Position numbers and translations under genes: made by a program
The notes under the pieces: generated by a model
Seen by the model: only the letters and a program-made list of their open reading frames with translations
What the model was told of the DNA's origin: nothing
Databases searched by the model: none
Part shown: in pieces, positions 48,151 to 59,900 of the stretch
How the letters are laid out: each line of letters starts with the position of its first letter
How positions within the stretch are numbered: the first letter of the stretch is position 1
Source of the DNA: Phoronis australis
Lineage: Eukaryota > Phoronida > Phoronidae
Length of the DNA: 64,000 nucleotides
Direction: 5' to 3'
Assembly (NCBI GenBank): GCA_002633005.1
Contig: NMRA01000059.1
Location: 1,079,133 to 1,143,132, forward strand

Positions 48151-50238
48151 CACCTCAACTGTAATTTGTATTTAATCTATAATACTTAGAAAGAATTTGA
48201 GACCATATCTGAGTGCTGTTTTTGGCATTTCGATGTTTCTGCTTTAAGTTTCAAGACTTCGCAATTTCTGACAAGAATACCAGAAATCTAACAAAAGAGA
48301 CAATTAATTAAATACACCAATGAGACAACAATGTTACAAACGAAAGCTTCACAAACTGAATGTTACATAATACAAAACATAAACTTTCTAACCACAAACA
48401 TGTTTTCGACAAAAAATAAGTAATAATAAATAATCCAGAAAAAATATATGTACAAAGGTCAAGGCAAAATAATCACAAAAGAGCATAAACTGCTAATTAC
48501 AAAATGCATAAAGCATGCAAGCACATATACAACTGTTAACGGTTTAAGTTATGCTGGCTAATTATTGTATACACATTAAATGGTATTGCCAGACCACCAT
48601 AATGCGGTAGAGTCAGTGCAGGCATTCACAACAGTACAGAAATCTCATAACTACAAAGCAAGTTAGCATCACACTATATTACAAAATTGACATTACAACT
48701 ATTTACAAACCGGTTTCCAGACCCTGTAGAAGGAGAAATATCCCCAATATTTACACTACAGTTTGTCCAGCACACAACCTCAGTAGAGAGAAGCGAAGGC
48801 TTAAACTAGTTGGTCACAAACTCAAGCAATCTCAGGGCTGGATCCAGAGGGGCCAAAGCATTCAAACCCTCACACTCTGCCACTTGTGTGTGGCTGTCAT
48901 GGAGGAAAGTGAATCCCATCTATGCTGTCCATAGTGGAACCCCCGTCTGGTCACGAACCAGGATCTGAGCTTGTAGTCCCATTACAAAGGAACAATGTCA
49001 TATATGCAACACAACCAAATATGCAGTTTACACGACACCACTGACAAAAGTGCAAACCGACGTCGAGCAAAATAATCCAACAACCCTCTGTAAACGTACA
49101 AAGCTTGACATGGAGCAAACAGACCCACTTTGTTACTTTGTTACCAGGTTTGAGGCAAGTCAGATTACCGCGAGTCATCTAATAAGGTAACCGTTGCTTT
49201 ACCAAACACAAAGTTATAATAGTGCGAGGAGAAAATATCTCAGCTGTGCTAATAATCCGTGTTAATTAAAACATTATTCGGAGATATCATGCCGGCACAT
49301 AGCAGTTTTTGATAGAGCACTTCTGCCTTGCCCCACTTTCTACATAAGCCGTGCAGACAGATGCGTACACCGATCATATTGTGCTGGGGCAGTTTGCGCC
49401 ATTTCAACAATATCATCTAAATGCACCATGAATGCAAGAGGCAACTAGTTTTTATAAGAATGAGATCAGGTATAGCACACCTTTCTACCACTCATATGCC
49501 ACAGTTTCAAAAGATGTGCCAGCAGCCCAATTAAGTTTCGACAGCATCAAAACTTTTTGAGCAAATTGCACTTACAATAAGTATCAAACATTCCTCATTA
49601 GCTCACGAGACAAAAAATATTAAAAGACATAATAATTTCAATTTCAATTCAAATGGAAATTTCAAAAGTTTCAAAAGCTGCATCATGTCTACAATAAAAG
49701 CTGAAAGTGAACAGTGCACAAAAATAATCCGTCAATTAGAATAAATTAAACAAAATGTGAAACAGGCTTCTTTCAATAACCATCATTGGCAACACATGCG
49801 AGACAAGTGACCATCAGTTGCTATATATGGTCACACCAAAACAGAAGCGACACCACGTTTAGAATTTCCTTACAACATCTAGCACCAGATACTTTCTAAT
49901 CTGGCTGTCAGCTTATAGCCAGGTTGTCCTTGTTGGCAACCCCACAGTTGAAAGGCCATATCACTTGTGATTGGCTGGCCAAGAAGGTCTGTTAAACTTC
50001 CAACTGTTTGTGGGCTTGGCTCTCAGGTGGTGTACCCTGGTCTAATTAGGACCGCCTTATCAAAACACAGTTTGTCCATTACTCCAGTTTCTGGACACAA
50101 ACCTGGGCAACATCTGTGTTTTAGGCAGGCAGGTTACCACTGGCTCAGCCACTGGCTAGTTTAGGAGCTGGCAATTAGAGTTGTGAGGATGTCAGGAACC
50201 TTCTGTTTGATGGAGATGGACCTGTGATAGTGCTCACT

Positions 50239-53200
50239 CTACAAAGGAAACAAAAGAAATATAATTAATTAAACAACACTTATTTTCAGCATGTATGGCA
50301 ATCAAAACGTCATACCATACACACAAATACTGTTTCTGGCCACAGCCAGTTTACATAAACTTTGTAAATTATCAATGAACATGGACATATTTGCCACACA
50401 TGTGAACCAACATATGGTACTGTAGACATTCCATATGGAACACAGATCAGTGACAACTTGTCAACATCTGAGACTCATAAAAATCTGCCTCATTGTCAGA
50501 CTGAACAAATAAGCAGTTGTTTTCAATTTAACCCATAAGACTTCTTTAAGATCCAATGTGCTCCTGGCGTTTATCAGTTTTTTAGCCTTCATACCAGTAT
50601 ACCGTTTCCTGACACTAAAATTGTTAACACACTTCCTATGTTTTCCACTGTTATGAATCTCAACCGCCATCTCAACTTTCAAAGATAGTTTACCCAATTA
50701 CATAATTATGCTTACACTTCATTTATAGTTTAGTGCCAAAACCTCAAAAATTTGTGAACCACAATAGGATAGCCAAGAAAATACCAATATGATAATTTTC
50801 TCACCAAATTAGTGAATAATTTGACCGAAAAATGTAATTTTATTTAAAGAAAATTACCTTTGTTAGTGGCATGAGGCCATGTCAAAAAACAACGCAGAAA
50901 AAACAAATTTCAACAAAAAAATTTGAACTTACTATCCTCACATCACGATTTATATTTTGAAAATGTAAAAAAATTGGTAGCTTCCATTAAATTACTGTAA
51001 TTTGTCATTAATTAGTTGCTTGTAAGTCAACAAGTTTTGAATAATTGCCTCATAAATTCATGAGCATGAGATTCTAATTAATTCAAGTGATATGTTAATT
51101 GGACAACAGAATCGCCTGCCACCAAATATCATTAAACCATAAACTATTCAAAGTTATGATGCTGTGGTAGTGAATGATATGTCCAGCTATGTAAAGAATT
51201 CAGGATAATAACACAGGATCTTGTGCCAAACATTCTTTCCTCCAAAGGCTAGGACAAAGCTGGATAACTCAGTATCAATATTTACTTTGAGCTTGTTATA
51301 ACACTAATAGCCCATTGTCTATGGAACATAGTTATCTAAACAAATTGAACTATCTATAACACATAGTCATTCTATAAGCTTTGTGAGTAGTGCTTCCAAA
51401 CAGTTTTGAGTAGACAGCCAACAACAACAGAATACAACAGAAATGTTTAGCATTCACCCTTTTGGTAGATGAGCAATAACACATTCATTACAATAAAAAC
51501 ATAAAACAATCGCAGACAATGGACTGGGAGTTAAAACATTCCGAGACATTCCGTGGAATTTATTGGAAAAGCTTGCCCGAGTGAGACAAAGCGAAATTAA
51601 TAGGGAATGATATCAACAGTAGGGACATGCCCAGAACTGTTTCATGGTCTGAAGGTGTTTATGTTTTCATATTCGCCTAATGCTGCCTGGGCCTGCCACA
51701 ACTGTATTCAGGCCTAAGCACGCTAAAACACAGTCAATTATGCCCTTTTCAACCTCTATTGACTGCTTTTGAATGGCTGTGAGGGGCAATAGTTATTCAG
51801 CGCTAGGCGTAAATGACCTATTAATATCAAAAGCCGCAACAGAATTAATAACAAACCCGAGCAGGCTGCGTCATTCAGTGGGAGTTTCCAAGTGATTTTT
51901 ATAACTACTCAATTATTGCGTACACAATGAAACCAAACAAGAACCAACTTATTACAATTGCATTTATGCCTGCAAGCTACATTAAAGTGGTTAGACAGAA
52001 TCCAAACCGCTAATGCATAACTAACACTAACAGCCTATACTAATTAGTCAATAAAAAGAAAATGGGATCCATTTCATTGTTAACATAACGAGCAAAACTG
52101 GTTACCATCAAAGGACTAATTTGTAACTGCCATTCACGCAGATACATAACCAAACTGCCAGAGTTTTGTTAGACTCCAAACTTTATCATAGAAAAATCTC
52201 ACAGCTGTGACATCCAGCGAATACCCAAACTTATTAAGATTTTGGCCATGGTTCAAATTCTATCACAGACATGTGACACAGGACAAAAGCTCTACCCAGG
52301 TAGAAATGAACGCTTCAAAACACACACTGGGTCAATGCAGACAGCCATTTAGAGACTGGACCCCTGCCTGGCAGTGTTCCAACAATAGGTACATGTCAAC
52401 ACTGGCGTATACCAGCATTGCTATGTAACCAATAGCAACACACCTGGAGACCAATGGTACTAGGAAAAAAGGGGGGAATACCTGCAGTGGAACAATAGCT
52501 ACTCATAGTACCCTCTTTGCTACGTCCTTATACAAGGAACTTGGTTTAAATATCAACAGTAAGTTAAAAAGTTCATGCACTACCTGTGTATGGTGTTTGC
52601 ACAATACCTATTCCTGTGCACAAACAGGCAGAATAGAAAAGGGCGCCAAATACTGAGAATGACGACACACTGAAGATAACATTAACACCAAATGTATTTA
52701 ACTGCTGATAAATCATGAACAATGTTATTTACCCCCTGAAAATACAGAACCGTGCACACTGTATTATAAAAGATAGAGAGAAATTTTTCTAAAAATAATT
52801 GCATTAATCAAGTACGTGAGAGATTTGGAAACCACAGGGGGTCACAGGTGAATGCATTAAATAAAGCAACCGACATGGTTACCACCTGACAACTTCCGCT
52901 CGATTTGACAAGTAGTCAAAAACATCACTGGATCGCTGTTTGCTTAATTTGTGTTAAAATTAACGATTCAAGATAACATTTATTTCTACAACAAAACAAA
53001 AAAGATGGTTGTACTTGGAATGATTTTCTGCAATAGTTCTCAGACATAGAAATCTTCAAATGCACCAGCATCACATGCCTTTCATTCGGAATTAGTTACG
53101 AAATTCTTTATAATCACAAGCACAAACATGGCTTGGAGTTCATTGAACGCTGAAAAACCTAACACAAGTCAAACACCTCAACTAGATACAACAGCTGACC

Positions 53201-55201
53201 ATCAATGCAGGCTGTGTGAACGACCAGCGATCTCCAACTCGTCAAAAATGTTGTGTTTACTAAGTAAACAAAAAGAAATGGTCTTCAGCAACACTGGTTC
53301 TTGAAATTGCACAACGTTTCTGTCAGGTAAATCACAATTCATTATTTCCAAAGAAGACTGAAGACAAATAAATAAAAACTAAGTCAATACTTGAGAGCAC
53401 AGTGACACATATGACTGGCTACTATTGGTCAGTGGATCAAGTCACTGAACCCTACTGGCAGTGTTGAATATATATGCGAATACATAATATTACCACTTCA
53501 TGAGAAAAAGAGCAAAATCTGGCCATTGACCCCGACAGGCTATCCTTATCTTACATCATGCTACCAAGGCTTATGGAAACCCCCAGGTACAGAATTAAAA
53601 ACAAACTAGTTCAATTGAGAGTTTAATCGCCCTTTGAGAGTAGAAAAGGTAGTGCAAGCACAGCATTTCTAATTCACCTATATAGTAGAATAGCTTTTGT
53701 CACCTTTGTGAAAATGTATCAGAATGGATAAAACAGCCTTTATGTTGTATTTCCTTGTGTAAATAAACACAAGGCCAGAGGGGAAATTCTGGAACATGAG
53801 AAATTGACATCCCGGGTGTAAGTTAACTTCATAGCCATAGAGTTAATAAATTAACAACTCGAAATGATGCACTTCAGAATGCAATGAAGATTCATTATTT
53901 GGTAAAAACTACCAAAATACTTATAGATTTTCAAAAATATTTTGCATTTAGTTTCCACAAAAGAAGAATAGCAAAAAAATCACAAACTCCAGATTTTCTG
54001 GCCACACATTCATAAAATAGTTAATCAATTGAAGCATAAGTAGTAATTAACTGAACAAGCAAATGATGAGTACCCTATAGTCTAGTCAGAACCAATTTCT
54101 AATTATCTTCCACCACCAGTCCTGCTGCTCAAGTTACCACAAACTGTCCTTCACTCCAATCAAACCAACTCAATGCCTGGTCATAAAAAAAGTAAACCCA
54201 TCTCTTTGCATTGACTAATCTATTAATCTTAGCGTCAGCTGTTATCGTTATTTTGACTGGGGGAGTCACGGAGTCTCTCCAGTGACATATAGTTCAACAA
54301 CGAGACAATACTAATTTGTTACCATGAACTCTGCAACAATGAAGCCTGGACTTTCATCTCCCTTAGGTTTCAGTCCATTTCAGATAACCTCAGTGAACTT
54401 GTAGAAAATATCAGGGCTACCTCAGAGATAACAAAAAGTGACTGCAATGGGCTGGGGTTAGCACTCTATCAAAACCTGTCATTATATCCCAGGAAAACAA
54501 TTCAATAATAGCCAAAATGGGAAATTTATCCAACAGCTGATGTCGTGACGTCATTCTGGAGGGCATAAATGCATGTATGTGGCTGATTGATTTTTCACAT
54601 ACAGTTGATAGTCATAGTAAGAGGGGATCAGTGTAAGTAATGATGGCCTGGAGGAGTCTATAAACAAATGGGATTTCCTAAGTGTCAAGAGTTCATGATA
54701 AGTAGTACATGCCAAGCACATAAATTCAACATAATTTTCATAATTTAAGATACTCCACGATACGCTGGTGCATCAAATTATGTACTTGTTTTTTTGATAT
54801 AATTCTCGGTCAAAAGTTCACCACTATTTTTAACACCAGAAAGGAACAAATTGAGATTGCTAGTTAAATGCCATGACGAAAGAGTTCTACAACATCAGAC
54901 AAAAAATGACTAAGAAGCCTTGAGTCGATATCACCACAGTGAAAATCGTACAAAGGAAAAATAAATATTTTTAAAATTAATGAAAAAACTACAAAACTAA
55001 AATTTCCCAGGCCACCAAATTTAACCCCTGAGCTAGAACGAAGCTAACTTTTGCACAACGATCAATCCAAAGGCAATCAGCCCTTCACTCGACAGGCTAG
55101 ATTTTACCTCACTCAAATGAAACTTCTCAATACAGTTGTATCCAACTTTGCAGGCTTTGCTGTATTTTATTCAGCTTCTCAATAGACTGTTATGTACTTA
55201 C
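50239..55201 (-). other. CDKN1 intron 2 (inferred)
   Basis: Bounded on - by GTAAGT at 55201-55196 and the TTTGTAG acceptor at 50239. A-rich on +. No further exon was recognised on either strand; a TGACGTCA palindrome occurs at 54546-54553. Otherwise unremarkable. Confidence 0.55.
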
Positions 55202-55205
55202 CACA

Positions 55206-55330
55206 CTATGTGGTCCTGTGGGGTAACGACTGCGAGGATGAGGTTTGCACAGGCGACAGTGTTCGTGTCTTACTTGGCGGCGAATCAGTTTTGTTGGCAG
55301 ATGTTTTTCTCTTTTTCTTCTTCATAAAAT
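55206..55330 (-). CDS. CDKN1: CIP/KIP CDK inhibitor, coding exon 2 (C-terminus, PIP/NLS)
   Basis: Read on -, the exon follows TTTTAG at 55331 and starts with AT, which joins the single G left by exon 1 to make Asp130. It then encodes FMKKKKRKTSANKTDSPPSK and TRTLSPVQTSSSQSLPHRTT, stop TAG at 55208-55206. With the end of exon 1 it forms QAPITDFMKKKKRK. This is a PCNA-interacting (PIP) box with the TD and the +4 basic residue of a CRL4-Cdt2 degron, matching the QTSMTDFY--KR of p21 and the DFF-KRKR of p57. The basic run also serves as a likely nuclear localisation signal. SP sites at DSPPS and TLSPV are possible proline-directed phosphosites. The last PIP position is Met rather than Phe/Tyr, which may weaken binding. 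The exon itself probably continues to 55202, where the donor begins. Confidence 0.9.
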
Positions 55331-58300
55331 CTAAAACATTACTAACAGTTATACACAGGAGCCCACAAATTGGACAAAAACTAAGCAAGAGACATGACTG
55401 CAAAGACACACTGCACTGGGATTTGTACAAATAACAACTTGATCAAACCAGATGACATTTAAATAAAGCAATGCTGTTGCATGCTTTTGACCTGTAAATC
55501 TTATGCATCACACTTCAAACACAGTGCAAACTGTACTTGACAAAGCCATTTTACACTAATCAAATACCAGAGTTAGGCAACTGTCCCAAGAAATGAACAA
55601 ATGGGCAATTAGTTCACTTCTATCAATAGTTTCGGCACTGCTCTGCAGCAAAACATTTTTCAAATGTCACTAAGCTTTTCTCAACAGATACCATGTTGAT
55701 CTGATATGCTGTCACCAATGATTTTCTGCACCACTTCACTTCAGGCCTGTTGCAGGGCCAAGCAATGACCAATCACCTACACCATATAATTACCCTCTTC
55801 AGCAAACAGAATGAACAACTGTTCAGATTCTTAACACTCAACTGATTACCACATAATGGTCTTGAATTTTAGTGGTGCCTTCCTTACAGTCAAGCAATCT
55901 AGCTAACACAAACACAACAATTCAAGATTTTGTCTGCAGGAAACATGGGTAGAGGAAAGTTACCTGTCGAGAATCCTGTCATTTTTCAACTGCATTCTGG
56001 GATGGTGATATCACATTCAACTTTTGTAATTTGCATTTGAGTGGTGAGATTGCATGACTGGATGGGCAGGCCTTGAAAATTTCTGTGTAAAAGATTTGCC
56101 AATATACATTACATTTAAAAGTTCTATGCATTTTGAGGCTGGCTTTCAATTTTTTAAATTTTATACGTAATGATTGCTTTGTCATGATCGCAAAAAAAGC
56201 ATGTTGCAGTGGAACCATACTTTCAATTCAGGTGCGCTCAAGCAACAAGTGTTACATCCAGTCACACTGTTTACACCTCACCATGTTGTATGTACTCTCA
56301 CTGGATGATACAGCTGACAACCATTCCACAAGGCATTTGAAAAGAGACAAGATTATATCCCTTCAATATTGACACCAGTTGGTTTGCACTTTTTGGGCAT
56401 TCATTACCAATGGCCAGTACATATTAACCATACTGAGAATACTACAGTACTATTTTCTTAGTGTCTTATGTCATCTGATGCCTGTGTTCAATATACATGA
56501 TTGATGGTCCACGACACAGGTCAGTGCTGATGCATGGCCAGGGACAGGGTAGTGTACACACTCAGGTCAGTGCTGATGCATGGCCAGGGACAGGGTAGTG
56601 TACACACTCCAGGTCATGAGTGACTCAAGTGTTCACCTTCAGAGTGGACAATGTAACAACAGAAAGATGGTGCCTATTGAATAATTGCAAAGGAGTGTTC
56701 CCTGGATTCCTTACACCTTCTCCTCCAATCACTACACACTCCTCTAGCAAAAATAATGTATTACAACTGATCCCATGGGGTGATTTCATGGCCTAGATAC
56801 ACACAAATCAAGTCCTATCATGATGTCATGTCAGTTAGGTTAGTAACAGCACATATTGACACTTGACATTTACTTGCTCAGTTAAAACACCAGTTCACTC
56901 AAATGAAGTTCTATATTACCTTGTTCTTGAAAATTTCTGCTCATTATAGTTAAAAGGGTGAAAATCAGGCAGATTTTTAGCCTGTTGCCAAGGACTGACA
57001 AGCGCTTGTTGGACAAGAGCCAAACAAGAGCAGTAAGCCTTGAATGGTAACCTAATTTGCCATTTAAGCCTTGCCACACAACCAAATGTGGCTTGCCCTA
57101 GCTAGGCTATCTAATCAGAACTGTTTTCAACATTAATTGCGTAATGGAGACCCGGTGTCAACGTACTATCGTTCACAAAGATATCCATCTGCTCCAATCG
57201 CACTTGTTCCCTACCAACGGACTTAATCTTATAATTCAGAGGCAGCTTAAACAATGGCCTTTCACCTTTACAAGAGGTACTCTACTAATGAACTCCTACT
57301 GATAGATAGTTTAAATGAAAACTAGGTGAAGGTGTAATTAATTTATCACAACATCTGTCAGTGTGACAAGGCACTGGTCAATAACCTATAACTCCTTGCG
57401 GGGTGTTGTCCTTTGCAAGTTAAATGTTACTATTACATGACACTTGGACAAACAAAGACCTCTAAAAGCAATATCAATCAATCGGCTATTTATATGAAAT
57501 AAGCAGCAAACTTAGTCGTATTCCAATAGAAATCTGTGTGAGCCAAGGGCCAACATCTGCTTGTGAAAAATCCAAAATGTAGGTAATTCAATAGAACAAT
57601 GGCTATAAAACAAAGACGAAAATAGTAAATGACTCCAAAAGAATCAAAAATCCCACAAAGGCAAGCTTCTTTGTTGATCTGGATGTGTTATTTATGAAGG
57701 TAAACGCATACAACTCAAAATATCAATTACTTCGATTTAAAGCCTCATCATTAAAAACCATGCTTTTGGAAAGTAAAATTTTGTTTTATTTCTTAGGGTG
57801 GCTAATTAGCATTCCTAATTAGATATAAAGCCATGTAACCAATGCAATTAACGATAAGCAGTACTTCAACCAATCAAAGCCAAAACTTTGATTATAGCAT
57901 TTACATTGGCTTCAAACACAAGACAGGTGAAAAAACTTTTTTTCCAAGTGAGTCAAAATCAGGGTATAACAGTGGCATTGTAATAGACCATCATCATCGT
58001 TAAAGTTTAGAATAAATTTCATTTTCTTCATCTAAAATGTGTGGTACCTTAACAGCTTCACTGACACTTCAGTTAATCTGACCTTAAATGCAGTATTTAT
58101 CCCCAGGACAGCTCATGTAAACCAGTGCTTTATCACTAGAACAACCCTTGAAATCACTTGCTGAGTGATTGACAAAGGCTGACAAGCAAGGGATATGACA
58201 AGCAGAAGATTTGGATAAGTGCCAAAATCACTACTGTCCAGGTCATCAAAAGTGCACACATGACTGCTGGGCAGAGGCATGGAATGCTCACTGAACAACA

Positions 58301-59385
58301 CCTCTCACTATAGTCTACAATTGAACAAATCATTTAGATTAGTGATTCCGCGCAAAACATGTCCAAGCATGTCCAGGAACAATACGTGAAAAGTTGAACT
58401 GTTATCTGCTTATAACCAAAGTCTGCTGGCAAGCTTAGTCAAGTCTGAAGCGAATGCTCAGGAAATTGGTACAGAATTGTTAAAAACACCTAATTCTATT
58501 AAGGTTTCACTGTCCAGATTAAAGAAAGTTTTTAGTCGTTTATATTCTATTGAAACGATATGAAACTACATGTTGAGTACTAGCACAGTACTAGTTAGAT
58601 CAGGTTGCAAGTGTAATCTTCATTATACAATACAATCTAGCAACAAATACGATGCACGTTTTTGCGTGGAAATGATTAGTCACAAAATCTACAGAAACTC
58701 AGTCATTCGCCCACGACAGAAACTAGCGTGGTATTACTTTTCGTTCAAATCGTGAATAAATAATTCATCCACAGGCCACCGAATTACTAACAGGTTTCAT
58801 ACTACAAAGTTGGAATACGTCGTAAATTCGCAAGTGTGATGTCAACATTCCCGTCACTCAATATCATTGTCACAAATCGGCAATAGTCACTTAGTCCCTG
58901 GCAGCCGATGGGATAGCGAGCATCGGTTTCAAACACAAAAGAACAAGCGTTGTTTCGCGATTCCTTAACTCTCATAATCTACAACCACTAAACCTAACTA
59001 TTGTAAAAAAATCACCAAGGTGGGTTTATTTACTTCAACTGTTTACGTGTTTACTTGATTGTAATATTCTAGCAGTCGTAGCAAAAAAAAATAAGAATCG
59101 CAAAAGTCCCGACTTGGCGTAGTAAACAAACAATAAAAAAATAATTCTCAATAATTTAATACCCTCCCATCATTTCGCAAATATTGCTCAACAAATTTTC
59201 AGCTTTTACACTATTTGGTTAAAACTTCACTTTACCTATCATTTAAAAAAACACAAATCTAACCGAATGAGTCAAGTAAAACTTCCTTATTATAAAAAGC
59301 AGCTCAAACAAACGAGCATCAACAAGACACAAGCTTACATCATATGACAACTAGGTCAAACAGCGTAGTAGGCAGAGATACGAAC
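55331..59385 (-). other. CDKN1 intron 1
   Basis: A phase-1 intron of 4055 bp between the CDI-domain exon and the PIP/NLS exon, with GTTCGT donor and TTTTAG acceptor on the - strand. From memory, the human CDKN1B intron is also phase 1 and falls at an Asp in the equivalent basic region. Contains a 46-bp direct repeat (56517-56608). No other exon seen. Confidence 0.85.
56517..56608. repeat. 46-bp direct repeat, 2 copies
   Basis: Two adjacent, practically identical copies of a 46-bp unit starting CAGGTCAGTGCTGATGCATG, inside CDKN1 intron 1. Confidence 0.92.
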
Positions 59386-59773
59386 CTGTAATAGGCGCTT
59401 GCCTCGTAGGCCTCGCACTAGGCTCAGGATCGTTTTTATCCTCAGGCTTATTATTTACAATAGTAGGTTCGTTCGTACTTCCAACAGGAACAAGATGTAT
59501 TCCAGTAGCGCCGTAGGCAGCTGGAACATTTGAGTTAGCGTCCACGGGCAGCCACTCGAATCTTCCCGGTTTGGGGATGCCCTTCTGGAAATCAAAATTC
59601 CAACGGTCCGCGGCAGCCTCTCTCTGCTTACTTATGTTTTCTTCTAACCATTGCTTTGTTTGGTCGTGATCTGGTCGGCCAAACAAGCACCGGCAGACGC
59701 CTTTTGATGGTGTGATACTCCTCGGCGTGTCGGACATCCTCTGCATAAGAGTTGGCATATTTTCAGATACCAA
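59386..59773 (-). CDS. CDKN1: CIP/KIP cyclin-dependent kinase inhibitor, coding exon 1 (CDI domain)
   Basis: Encodes the kinase-inhibitory domain of a p21/p27/p57 (dacapo-like) protein, a nuclear inhibitor of cyclin-CDK2/4 complexes that drives cell-cycle exit. Numbering from Met1: RCLFG at 28-32 is the RxLFG cyclin-docking motif; 35-57 form the connecting amphipathic helix (DHDQTKQWLEEN...); WNFDFQKGIPKPGRFEW at 58-74 is the CDK-binding core, matching WNFDFQ--KPLEG-YEW of p27; VPAAYG at 83-88 corresponds to the 3-10 helix that enters the ATP site in p27, with the Tyr kept but the preceding Phe replaced by Ala. Residues 89-124 are a Pro/Glu-rich linker. The exon ends ACA G before GTTCGT on -. 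With exon 2 the protein is 170 residues from Met1; Met6 or Met13 are alternative starts (Met13-Ser-Asp resembles the MSN/MSD start of p27/p57). There is no stop or splice signal forcing a choice. Confidence 0.95.
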
Positions 59774-59900
59774 CCCTCACGTCTCCAGATGAAATCACTA
59801 ACCTATGTTATCACGGTGCAACAGCTTTTATGCCATAGCCTATCCAAATAAGGAAGCGTTGATCACGTGACTATATATTGAAACAATTTGATTGGTTGAA
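59774..59900 (-). promoter_or_regulatory. CDKN1 promoter, predicted elements
   Basis: Read on - towards the ATG: a CCAAT box (59895-59891), an E-box CACGTG (59869-59864), a perfect CArG box CCTTATTTGG (59853-59844, serum response factor type), and a TATA-like CATAAAAG (59831-59824). They lie within 125 bases upstream of the first Met. Spacing suits a start site near 59800. Motif presence is seen directly; use is inferred. Confidence 0.5.

Larger units (their letters stand above)
47560..50238 (-). other. CDKN1 exon 3 (3'UTR), inferred
   Basis: Read on the - strand, a long pyrimidine tract (ATTTCTTTTGTTTCCTTTGT) ends in AG at 50240-50239, an excellent acceptor. A matching strong donor (GTG|GTAAGT) lies 4 bases after the CDKN1 stop at 55201. 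Joined, they give a noncoding third exon. To my knowledge vertebrate CDKN1B and CDKN1C also end with a 3'UTR exon spliced just after the stop. The first 75 bases carry an open phase-0 frame that reads SEHYHRSISIKQKVPDILTT, then LIASS and stop, so a last coding exon of some other - strand gene cannot be excluded; I found no partner exons for it. The end at about 47.56 kb rests on the AATAAA there. A 20-bp repeat lies inside. Confidence 0.6.

Noticed and set aside
50461-50697. 78-codon - strand frame as an extra CDKN1 or neighbour exon
   Set aside because: No homology recognised and no fitting splice phase with the CDKN1 exons.
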